From positions 1-50,922 of the forward strand of contig NZ_JACYXF010000044.1 in the NCBI RefSeq assembly GCF_015352985.1: a DNA stretch of 50,922 nucleotides, read 5' to 3'. The position numbers were made by a program, and so were the translations under genes. Positions 37,601 through 45,812 of this stretch are shown one piece after another. This DNA is from Noviherbaspirillum malthae. Its GTDB lineage: Bacteria; Pseudomonadota; Gammaproteobacteria; Burkholderiales; Burkholderiaceae_D. Below the pieces are notes generated by a model. That model did no database searches, was not told where the DNA came from, and worked only from the letters and a program-made list of their open reading frames with translations. Every line of letters begins with the position of its first letter. Position 1 is the first letter of the stretch.

Positions 37601-37933
37601 ATGCCCGAGCGGAATACTGACGACAATGCGGATGTCTTGCCTGTGCGAGTGCAGCTCCCGACGGCACGCAAGGGACGCGGCGCGGTATCAAACATGCAGG
37701 GTCGTTACGAGGGGCAGCTGCGTACCGCTTTCGATGACGGATGGGGCGAGGACGACTCGGCCCTGCAGCCCGGTGCGCCGAAGACGAGGGTCTTCGACGA
37801 ACAGGCGAAAACCATCCTCACGCGCAATGCGTCGCCTGACATACCCTTCAACGTTTCGCTCAATCCTTACCGCGGCTGCGAGCACGTTATGCGACATGGA
37901 ATATGTTCAGAATATATCTGTACTGCTTTCTAG
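37601..37933 (+). pseudogene. PA0069-family radical SAM protein, 3' part lost
   Basis: The first 95 residues match the N-terminus of the PA0069-like radical SAM family: a low-complexity lead (MPERNTDDNADVLPVRVQLP), then DGWGEDD and NVSLNPYRGCEH. In intact members the text continues GCIYCFARP, giving the CxxxCxxC iron-sulfur motif. Here the sequence leaves the family right after CEH (about 37886) and runs into AT-rich DNA, reaching a stop at 37933 after 15 foreign residues. Only the first cluster cysteine is present, so the product cannot bind the cluster. The rest of the gene is not in this window. The break marks the left end of the inserted element. Confidence 0.8.
37886..37887. other. Left junction of the inserted element
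   Basis: GC-rich radical SAM codons (CGCGGCTGCGAGCACG) meet unrelated sequence (TTATGCGACATGGAATATG) here. The position is inferred from where family similarity stops; it could be shifted by a few bases if target and element share letters. No inverted repeat typical of DDE transposons is seen at the edge, consistent with a tyrosine-recombinase element. Confidence 0.6.
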
Positions 37934-39090
37934 GAAGTGGAATGGGACGACGAGGATTTTGACAGGGCGTAGCGAAGCGGAGCCCTCCGTCAGATTCAAT
38001 GGTTGCTCTAGGACGGAGGAACATCAGCTATTGAATAAACTAGACTGCCAAGGATATCGACACTATCTGAGTAACCTAGGGACCGTAGGCAAGTAGTGCC
38101 TATTTCCTCGCATCAGGGCTTAGCTGAAACTAGGACTGGTAGGAACTAATACAGAAGCAAGCATAATTGTAATAAATATAATATTTAAGTTAGGTAACTT
38201 TGGCCAAAGTGGCCCTTCTATCCCATCTTCTACGTATCACTATGTGCTCACTAGTCGTACTACGGCAATAACGCGGAGTTTGCAAGATTCGTTGGCACCT
38301 GCTACTGCCAACGCTCGTTCCGTATAGACTTTGCGCCAATGAATCGTCCGACTGGCAATGACGTCGGCTTCGCTCGCGACCTAGGGTACCGATATACCTG
38401 GTTTTATGCCCTTTCTTACTGTTTCAGTTTCTGTACTGAAGTGCGGCTTCTACGCCGTTGAACTCCGGTGATGACCTCTACTTCGTTCTGTCTTCCCAGG
38501 GTGCCGGTAGCAACAACACATTTCTGCGTCGCCACCCTCAAGCAGCCAAGCAAGCACTTTCACCACGCCCTGCCTATGCCTTGCCAAAGCTTCGTCTTGA
38601 GACCGATGTCATGTTCCGTTCATATTGCATCACTCTTCTTGATGCCCAAATGCTTGTCTTTGCTGAAGGAATATTGCTTGCCACCTTCGGCGAAGATGTA
38701 GAAACGTCACTATTTCCAACGGTTACTCTCTTTCTAAACCAAGGGTAGCGAAGCACTTCTACGGGAACCACTGCAGCCTAACGCAAAGCATGAGGGTTGC
38801 AGAAATCAGCATCCTTTCAGATAAGGGCAAATCTTGTCCTGTGCTCCCTACAGGCTGCAACTCTCGACACTAGTTTATGTCACTTTAGCAAGTGATGGAT
38901 ATGCTAATACATACAAATAATTACAGCTTTAGTCAAAGCCCAATACAATTTTAATAACCACACACAGTATCGATTAATATAGCGTTAATTAACAGTTTGA
39001 CAACTTTAAAACCGTGATGTATGCTGGTACTTCGTACGTAATGACGTAAGCAATGGGCCCTCATTAGCACAGCTTTAATATACGGCAACG
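37934..39090. other. Left end of the element, about 1.15 kb noncoding
   Basis: No supported gene is present. The stretch becomes strongly AT-rich from about 38150. It contains a 6-bp inverted repeat TAGGCA-N5-TGCCTA (38086-38102), a 96-residue open frame at 38458-38748 that is not recognisable, and near the right end a palindrome and promoter (38984-39025). Such a long noncoding end may carry recombinase binding sites. Confidence 0.5.
38984..39025 (+). promoter_or_regulatory. Promoter of the recombinase operon with adjoining palindrome
   Basis: TTGACA (38997-39002), a 17-bp spacer, and TATGCT (39020-39025) form a good sigma70 promoter, placing the start about 60 nt before the ATG at 39091. 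Directly upstream is GTTAATTAAC (38984-38993), a perfect 10-bp palindrome that could be an operator or recombinase contact. Confidence 0.6.
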
Positions 39091-40434
39091 ATGCAAACTC
39101 ACGATAAACATGAAGCCGATATGGTCATATTTTCTTGGGAAATTAGTTCCATATCATCAAGCGTCACACCGAGCCTTCTCCCAGATAGATTTCCAATAAT
39201 CGTTGATGTTATAAGTGGAACAATATTTGAGCCAGTACTATTGTTTCTATATGAAGTCTTCGTGAAGCCAATGATTGGCACCTTTAAATATAACACTGTA
39301 ACAGCATACGCAAATGACCTGAAAGAATGGTGCCGCTATCTCGAAGAGTTCAAGGTCGCATGGCCAAATGCGACCAATGATGATTTAGCAAAGTTTGCGC
39401 GGATAATGCGCAGTACAAACTCGCCTTTGACGGGAAAAGGCTACAACACGAAAACGATAATACGCCGGGTTCAAACGATTGCTCAATTTTATAAGTGGGC
39501 AGCCGGAGCAAAGCTGCACATATCAGAAGTAAATACAGACACCCTTATCAATAGCGATATTGCAAAAATCGAGGTCGAACCTTTAGATACTGAAAAACAG
39601 CACATATCTTACTTAGATATACCACAGCGCGCCAAAGTATTAAGCTCGCTTGGAAAGGAAACCAATAACTTAGTTTCTGCAAACCTTAGAAAAGGCGGTG
39701 AATTATACAACAATCAAGTGCAAACTTTGGCTCTAAATTTAAACCAACATATCAGTAGAAACCTGCTAGCGACAATAATTTCGTTATTCACAGGGCTCCG
39801 GATTTCAGAAACATGCAGCTTACGCCTAGCAGACTTCACACATGTACCGTCCGAACCCTCACCATTAGAAAAATACTCGATTTCAATACTTGGAAAAGGA
39901 CGGAAAAGACGAGATGTTGATTTTAGCGGTTGGATAATTGCCCAAATTCGGATGTACACACAGCATGAACGAGCTGAGGTATTTGCCTCATGCGGAAAAC
40001 ACGACCACGGCTTCATCCTTGTTAACCCGATTAGTAGCCGGAGATTCGCAGGTAACAAATCTACTCCTCGTTCATTGGAACGGGCGTTTTCAGCCGCGTG
40101 TATCTCATCAGGACTCTGCAAAATTGAACCACTAAAAAGGTACGAACTTACTGAAGATGGTGAACTTCAAACTTCTGTCATTAACGTAACACAACCGCTA
40201 TTTGTCTTTCACGACCTGAGGCACACATTTGCGATTACTACATACTTTTTGCGAAAGTACTCACCTACCTCACCCGACCCGGACCCAATTGAATACATAC
40301 AAAAAATGCTTGGACACGCTGATAGAGAAGTTACTACGAACACTTATCTGAGTAGTATTGACAGAATTGAATCCATGGTTGGCGACAAATTAATAGAGTA
40401 CATGAATGGCAAAGCGAAAACTATCCCGGTATAA
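39091..40434 (+). CDS. Tyrosine recombinase A of the recombinase trio
   Basis: This 447-residue integrase-family protein has a complete catalytic set: Arg237 (LFTGLRISE), Lys269 (LGKGRKRR), His374 and Arg377 (FVFHDLRHTFA), His409 (MLGHAD) and Tyr419 (TNTYLSS), with His-Tyr spacing of 10. The N-terminal part (about 60-180) is the SAM-like core-binding domain. It would cut and rejoin DNA through a 3'-phosphotyrosine bond during insertion and excision of the element. Codon use is AT-rich, unlike the backbone. It is first in an operon, its end overlapping gene B by 29 bp. The start ATG 39091 lacks a clear ribosome binding site; ATG 39121 is an alternative. It is comparable to TnpA of Tn554 or GmtY. 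Confidence 0.9.
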   Translation: MQTHDKHEADMVIFSWEISSISSSVTPSLLPDRFPIIVDVISGTIFEPVLLFLYEVFVKPMIGTFKYNTVTAYANDLKEWCRYLEEFKVAWPNATNDDLAKFARIMRSTNSPLTGKGYNTKTIIRRVQTIAQFYKWAAGAKLHISEVNTDTLINSDIAKIEVEPLDTEKQHISYLDIPQRAKVLSSLGKETNNLVSANLRKGGELYNNQVQTLALNLNQHISRNLLATIISLFTGLRISETCSLRLADFTHVPSEPSPLEKYSISILGKGRKRRDVDFSGWIIAQIRMYTQHERAEVFASCGKHDHGFILVNPISSRRFAGNKSTPRSLERAFSAACISSGLCKIEPLKRYELTEDGELQTSVINVTQPLFVFHDLRHTFAITTYFLRKYSPTSPDPDPIEYIQKMLGHADREVTTNTYLSSIDRIESMVGDKLIEYMNGKAKTIPV

Positions 40435-42262
40435 CTTGCTTAGCGATGAGCAAAAAGAAGCGTTAAGTAGGAATGAGAACAACATCATAGTGAGTGAAAA
40501 GACGAATTCTTTCATTGGAAGTGATGAACAACATCGCTTTTTCCAGAAAGCATTAGAAAAGTTTAAAACATTATGCAACGCACTCAAGATTGGCGATTAC
40601 ATAATCGCAGCTTTCATCCGTTGGTCGAATGAAGTCGAAGAGCGAAACTCACTCAGAACTTACGATACTGCCTATTCTCAGTTCAAAAATGGACTCTTTG
40701 CCTATATAGTAAGTACCAACAGAACATCGATAACATTCAACGAGATAGATACAGATTTTGTAAACGGCTTTGAGTTTTGGTTAAGGAAAAATGCCCGTAC
40801 AGATAAAGATAATCCATTATCGGACGAGACACAACGGAGATACTATAGGTTAGGTGTTACTTTACTAAAATCCATAGCAACGCATCCAACGACTAAACAT
40901 TACTCGTCGCCCAACCTAGTATTTAAACAACACGCATTCTCTACAAAAGCTGCTCGGACCGGAAAAACACCATCTTTGAATGATAAAGACTGGGTCCAGC
41001 TTTATGTCGCTTGTAAGAGCGATGTGCTTGAGACTATCAATCTTGTAACTACGTATCGAAATATCGTTGAAGGCCCGCCAATCGGACCAGATAAAAGGCG
41101 CCGTGGCCGTGGCATGTATGGCGACTGGCGTGCAGCACTGTATCGGTTAGGCACCCTTTATCCCCCACCGAAACTGTTTCCGGATTATAAAGAATTTAAA
41201 GAGCATGACAGGAACCTCGCAGACGCCTTTCAACATGAACTCGGCGGCGTAGTCAAATACTTAATTTGTTTTTACCCTAACGTAGAAGCAATCGTCCCAT
41301 TCGTATTGCTTTTTGGAATTTATATCCATGCTAATACTGGCCCTTTGCGTACGCTATTAATACCTAATGTCGCCCGTGAGACTGTAATGGATGAGCGCAT
41401 TATATTTACAATCGAGAAACCGCGCTCTCATAGCAGCTATGACCGTTCGTTCACCGTTGATGACTCAGATTTAACCTCTCCGTCTTCTCTTTATGAGTTC
41501 CTGATATATTGGACTTCAAGAATTCGTCTTCATGCCGGCATTTATCATCAGCATGTTTTCATATTTAGGAACGAACATGGCGAGGTACGCGGTTTCCAAT
41601 CTTCTAAATTCGACGGGAGAGACTCTGATAGCTCATGGAACCACGCGATAAGAAACTTCATAAAAAAGCATAATCTTCCTTGGATAACTCAGCAAATCAT
41701 CAGAGTTACTGGACTTGACACGGTGTCTCAAATTTTTGATGAAGACATACTTATGCAAAAACAAGCTGGAGGTCAAAAGAGTAAGGCAGTTGTGGAGTTA
41801 CATTACAACTCGGCGGCTGCTAAGGCGCGACGTGAAGAGGCCTTAATACCTGGATTTCACTCAATAGAGCGTTGGGCAGAAACCGGAGGCAAAATTGATA
41901 CTCGAACGATTCCGAAAGATGGGGATACCTCTGCCGCGACACCTGGGTGGCAGTGCAAAGACGCATATGATTCGCCGATTTCTGGTCAAGTAAAAAATCG
42001 ACTATGCAATGCTTACGGCCAATGTCCTTCTTGCCCTCATGCTGAGTTAGATTTCGAATCACCGTATTCGTTAGCTCGAACGCTACAGTTAACCGAAGAA
42101 GTCAAGCAAGCGCAAACATACTTGGACCGGGACCGATGGCAGGCAACCTATAGCAGAGTACTCGAAAAACTATTGTTTTTATGGCTTCCCAACTTCACTA
42201 CCAAGGAGATATGGGACGCTGCAAAGAATATCAACTTACCCCCGTTGGCGAGGTTAGAATGA
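40406..42262 (+). CDS. Divergent tyrosine recombinase B of the trio, His to Gln changes
   Basis: This 618-residue protein is a divergent member of the same fold. Aligned by spacing, Arg315 (NTGPLRTLL) is the first arginine, Gln430-x-x-Arg433 (QQIIRVTG) stands for HxxR, Gln457 (AGGQKSK) stands for the second His, and Tyr467 (ELHYNS) is the nucleophile. Arg-to-Tyr distance is 34 and Gln-to-Tyr is 10, as in A and C. Both His positions are thus Gln. A Cys-rich tail (about 520-550, with LCNAYGQCPSCPHA) probably binds zinc, and a helical end follows. The gene overlaps A by 29 bp and its TGA overlaps the ATG of C (ATGA), so translation is coupled. Its closest analogue in layout is TnpB of Tn554. Confidence 0.8.
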   Translation: MAKRKLSRYNLLSDEQKEALSRNENNIIVSEKTNSFIGSDEQHRFFQKALEKFKTLCNALKIGDYIIAAFIRWSNEVEERNSLRTYDTAYSQFKNGLFAYIVSTNRTSITFNEIDTDFVNGFEFWLRKNARTDKDNPLSDETQRRYYRLGVTLLKSIATHPTTKHYSSPNLVFKQHAFSTKAARTGKTPSLNDKDWVQLYVACKSDVLETINLVTTYRNIVEGPPIGPDKRRRGRGMYGDWRAALYRLGTLYPPPKLFPDYKEFKEHDRNLADAFQHELGGVVKYLICFYPNVEAIVPFVLLFGIYIHANTGPLRTLLIPNVARETVMDERIIFTIEKPRSHSSYDRSFTVDDSDLTSPSSLYEFLIYWTSRIRLHAGIYHQHVFIFRNEHGEVRGFQSSKFDGRDSDSSWNHAIRNFIKKHNLPWITQQIIRVTGLDTVSQIFDEDILMQKQAGGQKSKAVVELHYNSAAAKARREEALIPGFHSIERWAETGGKIDTRTIPKDGDTSAATPGWQCKDAYDSPISGQVKNRLCNAYGQCPSCPHAELDFESPYSLARTLQLTEEVKQAQTYLDRDRWQATYSRVLEKLLFLWLPNFTTKEIWDAAKNINLPPLARLE

Positions 42263-44478
42263 AACATATTAAGAAGAATACTGATACATCCGATACCAGT
42301 GCGAAGCTAATCGATAGGAGCGAGCACAGAGTTTCTGCTGAGAGCCTATGGCCACATCTGACTTGGCGTTTCAAACACTCAACATCTGGCAAAAGAATAA
42401 TTTCAATAGGATGGCAGTTTCCCCTTCCAGATGGGACTTTATCTACCGACTCGCAACATCGGCTCCTGCTTAGAAGCTTCCAAGAAGTATTTTGGGGACT
42501 AATCAATAATACGGGATACTACGGCAAACCACTAAGTATTGGCAGCATTCCGAGAATAGGGGTTGGAATAAAAGAGTTATTCAGGTGGATGGTTTTTCGC
42601 GGGTACCGCTCATTTTTCGACTTGGATAGTTCAGTACAACAAAGGTATTTGTCTGAGCTACCAATTCTCTTAGCAAATCCAGTTGAATTTTACTCGACCC
42701 CTGCTCTTTCAATGAGCCTAGTTGAGGATGTAATTGAAGAAGCTATTTCAGATGAAGAAATTACTGCAACCAAAACAGCCACTGCGGAAAATTCAAAATC
42801 TGACCCTGATGACAGGATAAACGATGACGACAACCTTCCCTATTCAAGAGTTGAAATACGTATAAATACCTTTAACTATATATACAGTCAATTGAATACG
42901 CTAAATGAGCAAGGTATTCCAGCTATACAAGCGCCACCATTTGATGGTCTTAAGACTAGCAAAGTGGTCAATCAAGTTACATCATTCACTATCCGCCGAA
43001 TCCCTCCCTTACCAGATGAAGTTGCGACTCCGTTGCTCACCGAAGCAATCAAGCGTATTTGCCACAAAGGCGAGGACATCGTACGTCTTCAGACACAGTT
43101 CATCGAATTCAGAAGCAAATATGATTTATCGAATTTCAACAGTGATGAACTATATTCTGGACTAAATGCAATAATTGAGAACTTTGAATTCTCTATTATT
43201 CCAGGGGAACGAAGGCCATGGCGAGAGAAAATCGTATCGGTAAAAGTCGACACACCCGAGATGGGACCTTCCGAGCTAGTCGCGACACAGGTACTACGCC
43301 ACGAAGTCATGAGAACCGTTGCTGCATGTGTGATAGTAATACAGTATATGTCCGGCCTTCGGATAAGTGAAGTGTGTTCAACCAAAGCGGGGATTAATTC
43401 CATAACAAAACTACCGTCTTGCATTGATATAGAACTGACGAAAAGCGGTCTAATGGAAGTCTTTAAGTTGAAAGCAAAGTTGTCGAAAGGAGTTCCAACA
43501 CCTGTAGACGAAAAATGGGTAATCGGTGCACGTCCAGTTGGTTCTTCTCACTTACCTCTTACCGTCATTGCATTGAAGCTTCTTGATAAACTTCTGAGTC
43601 CTTGGAGAACCCTCGCTCATAGTACAGACATGATTGTGGGTTTTACTAACCGAAGAGGATTGCCAAGGTTCAGAGACTCGGTTAGCGAAGTTAGTTCATA
43701 CCAACTTCTCCGTGAAATTAAAAACTTTATCTATTATGAAGTTGATTTATCTAAACTGCCTGATAGGAACGCTCGAGGCGAAGACCTATCTATGTATCGT
43801 GACACTAAAGGTTATTGCATAAAGACGCATCAAGGAAGAAAAACTTTTTCTGCCTACGTTCTTGAAACTCGCTCAAGTCACCTCAGGGCGGTTAGTGAGC
43901 ATTTTAAACATCTCACACTAACTACGACAGAGAATGCATATTTTTCTCATACGAGTAAATACACATCCGAACGCGAGAACATCATCTATAGCGAAACCGT
44001 TTCATACATGGTTAGCATAATTACTGGATTGCGTATTACCGGCAAGATGGCTGAGGTCGTAGATAAGTACTTTTCAGAAGCGGGCTTTAAGGAAATCGAC
44101 GACATGGCGGAATTGGAACGTAAGGTTGAAAAACTCGTCTACATGCATGATTTACGAATCTTCTTCTCAGACCATGGAAAATGCTTCATAAGATGTATGC
44201 CTTTGGAGTCTCGTTGCCACGAAGTTTCCGGCGGAGCTAGCTGGCACAAAGTATCGCCTAATTTTTCGAATCGTTCTCCCGGATTGTGCTCGGGCTGTAG
44301 ATGCTTTGGCACGGATTCGTCGCATCTGCCTTATTGGGAAGCACGCGCAAAAGAAATGTCCGAAGTCCTCAAGAAGGCAAAGGCAGCAGGCCGAGACACC
44401 GAATATCGCGTTATTAAGTTGCGCGCAGAACAGTCAATTAAAATCGTTAAATCCATTAAGACCTCGCTGATTGGCTAA
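42259..44478 (+). CDS. Tyrosine recombinase C of the trio, with Cys-rich tail
   Basis: This 739-residue recombinase keeps all catalytic residues: Arg368 (YMSGLRISEV), a Lys in LKAKLSKG, His524 and Arg527 (THQGRKTF), His551 (HFKHLTL) and Tyr561 (ENAYFSH), with normal spacing. A large N-terminal region (1-330) includes core-binding helices and an acidic stretch (about 155-200). After the catalytic domain comes a Cys/His cluster (about 640-690: KCFIRC, RCHEV, LCSGCRCF) that looks like a zinc module, then a basic coiled-coil end. ATG 42259 is chosen because GAGG precedes it and it overlaps the B stop (ATGA); the frame runs open to 42181. It may correspond to GmtZ-like integrases. Confidence 0.86.
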   Translation: MKHIKKNTDTSDTSAKLIDRSEHRVSAESLWPHLTWRFKHSTSGKRIISIGWQFPLPDGTLSTDSQHRLLLRSFQEVFWGLINNTGYYGKPLSIGSIPRIGVGIKELFRWMVFRGYRSFFDLDSSVQQRYLSELPILLANPVEFYSTPALSMSLVEDVIEEAISDEEITATKTATAENSKSDPDDRINDDDNLPYSRVEIRINTFNYIYSQLNTLNEQGIPAIQAPPFDGLKTSKVVNQVTSFTIRRIPPLPDEVATPLLTEAIKRICHKGEDIVRLQTQFIEFRSKYDLSNFNSDELYSGLNAIIENFEFSIIPGERRPWREKIVSVKVDTPEMGPSELVATQVLRHEVMRTVAACVIVIQYMSGLRISEVCSTKAGINSITKLPSCIDIELTKSGLMEVFKLKAKLSKGVPTPVDEKWVIGARPVGSSHLPLTVIALKLLDKLLSPWRTLAHSTDMIVGFTNRRGLPRFRDSVSEVSSYQLLREIKNFIYYEVDLSKLPDRNARGEDLSMYRDTKGYCIKTHQGRKTFSAYVLETRSSHLRAVSEHFKHLTLTTTENAYFSHTSKYTSERENIIYSETVSYMVSIITGLRITGKMAEVVDKYFSEAGFKEIDDMAELERKVEKLVYMHDLRIFFSDHGKCFIRCMPLESRCHEVSGGASWHKVSPNFSNRSPGLCSGCRCFGTDSSHLPYWEARAKEMSEVLKKAKAAGRDTEYRVIKLRAEQSIKIVKSIKTSLIG

Positions 44479-44487
44479 TAGCAAATT

Positions 44488-45123
44488 ATGATAAGAAAAG
44501 TCCTTAATGAAAAACACCGTGAAATATGGGATGCCTACGACCGTATTGAGAATGGTTGTCCTACGCATCCCGAGAATCAGAAGAAGGCTGCGGCTGGAAA
44601 ACTTAAACTTAGTGTCTCAGCAGTATCTCTTGAAGCATCCTGCTCACGCACCCTTATTGGCTATCCAAGGTGCAAGTATTCAGACGTTTATAATGCTATT
44701 TTAGGAAAAATAGATGGAAAACGTGCCGCTGACACAACAATCGTTGACCTCCAATCAGATATTACTAACCTCCAAGCCCAACTTAAAGGTCGAAAATCGA
44801 CAAATCAGATTATTCGGTCAAGACTTCAGAAATATTTGAATATCCACTCTATCAGCGTGAAGCAACCTACTTCAGACACACCTAAGCCAACGCAAAAAAT
44901 CGAACCAATGGATACAAAGCATACAAGGACAGAGACCGTCAAGAGTTTGCGACGTGAAAAATTGCAATTAAAGGGGCTGATTACTCAGCTAGATAGTGAC
45001 AGCGCAAATATGCTCTTGAAGATTCGCTATTACGAATCACGTATCGGTGTTGATGGAAAAATCATGAAAGCAGATACATATGAGGACCGGTTACGAGCAC
45101 TTACGGTTGTTGGAAAACTTTGA
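44488..45123 (+). CDS. Trio accessory protein D, HTH-like front and coiled-coil back
   Basis: This 211-residue protein follows recombinase C by 9 bp and is the last gene of the operon. Residues about 30-70 (GKLKLSVSAVSLEASCSRTL) read like a short helix-turn-helix of the TnpC/DUF6262 kind found next to Tn554-type recombinases. The rest is charged and helical with two likely coiled coils (about 85-115, DLQSDITNLQAQLKGRK; about 150-185). It probably binds the element ends or the recombinases and sets orientation or activity, as TnpC does in Tn554. It could equally be a GmtX relative. No enzyme motif is visible. Confidence 0.75.
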   Translation: MIRKVLNEKHREIWDAYDRIENGCPTHPENQKKAAAGKLKLSVSAVSLEASCSRTLIGYPRCKYSDVYNAILGKIDGKRAADTTIVDLQSDITNLQAQLKGRKSTNQIIRSRLQKYLNIHSISVKQPTSDTPKPTQKIEPMDTKHTRTETVKSLRREKLQLKGLITQLDSDSANMLLKIRYYESRIGVDGKIMKADTYEDRLRALTVVGKL

Positions 45124-45127
45124 TTCT

Positions 45128-45310
45128 AGCGTCCTTTGCGGCCCGACCGACGTCTAAGTTAGCGTCAAAGTCCATTGCCCGAAAGGCCGCCTGACTACCG
45201 GCCACTTTTATGGTGGCGCCAAGGGTCAGATAGGTCTCGTCAACCGCAGAGAATTTTAGCATTGCAGTAAAGTTCACTACGTGTACAGTGAGCTTTAGAT
45301 GCTGAATGTC
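45128..45310 (-). pseudogene. Remnant of a ybjT-like NAD(P)-binding gene
   Basis: The DNA at about 45160-45310 matches the intact gene at 47367-48011 over positions about 47740-47895, with roughly 80-85% identity by eye in the best part. Frame and both ends are lost. Weaker similarity reaches left to about 45128, only a few bases past the stop of recombinase-trio gene D. It belongs to the decayed left copy of a duplicated module. Confidence 0.7.
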
Positions 45311-45334
45311 TGAAACGCCTGCTCAGGTGAAGAC

Positions 45335-45418
45335 CCGCCTTGGCAAGCTCGAACTAGTCTCCTGCGAATGCTCTGTCGGTATTCAAATCCTGTTCAAGCG
45401 TATGCTCAGCATTGTCTA
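45335..45418 (+). pseudogene. Remnant of a Crp/Fnr gene, 3' end
   Basis: The text CTCCTGCGAATGCTCTGTC and following bases match the 3' end of the intact Crp/Fnr gene (about 49055-49140). The translated ends are alike: LELVSCEC...FKRMLSI here against LEAISCEC...FKRVLNI there. Everything upstream of this tail is missing, so a deletion of about 1.2 kb relative to the right copy separates it from the ybjT remnant. Confidence 0.65.
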
Positions 45419-45535
45419 ACACCAAATGTGCAGGCCGCGCCTTCTGACTTGGGCAACAGCGTAGCCGTTGCTACAAACTTTAGGAGCAACAAGGCCACTA
45501 ACCGCTTTCAAGCGTAGCCTCACCATGGTTAGTTT

Positions 45536-45799
45536 GTGTCACCCGTTACAATCAGTTCTCTGAAAGCATTCTGCTATTGGCCACGCGACGAAGCGCCGAA
45601 ATGGGATATTTCATTGCCCAAGTGGGATGAAATCATCGAAGATGGAAAGGAGTATCCTCCTTTCCATCTTTACCGAGAAGGTGTCTCGGTCGGCGTGGTC
45701 GAATCACCAGTCCAGGCGTTGGAGTTGAATGGTGACAGCGAGCTCCTGAAAAGGTATGAGCGAATGTCCGCCGTAGACTTCGACGACCCTGCAGCATGA
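45536..45799 (+). CDS. Small unknown protein, left paralogue
   Basis: This 87-residue protein is clearly paralogous to the one at 49240-49518. Shared blocks are EAPxWDISLP, GKEYPPFHLYR and a VGxVES loop, while the ends differ. No database family is recognised, and no membrane or signal segment is visible. It starts at a GTG (SPVTISSLKAF); the ribosome binding site is weak. Conservation at the protein level in a decayed neighbourhood suggests it is still functional or only recently silent. It precedes a umuC remnant on the opposite strand. Confidence 0.6.
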   Translation: MSPVTISSLKAFCYWPRDEAPKWDISLPKWDEIIEDGKEYPPFHLYREGVSVGVVESPVQALELNGDSELLKRYERMSAVDFDDPAA

Positions 45800-45812
45800 C
45801 AGAACAAGCCTA

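Noticed and set aside
37905..38096. Group II intron or retron at the left junction
   Set aside because: I looked for a domain V hairpin or a reverse transcriptase; neither is present, and the recombinase operon explains the insertion.
38458..38748. 96-residue frame at the element's left end, and a 65-residue frame opposite it
   Set aside because: Neither has a ribosome binding site or a recognisable motif, and the two overlap. Kept only as part of the noncoding left end.
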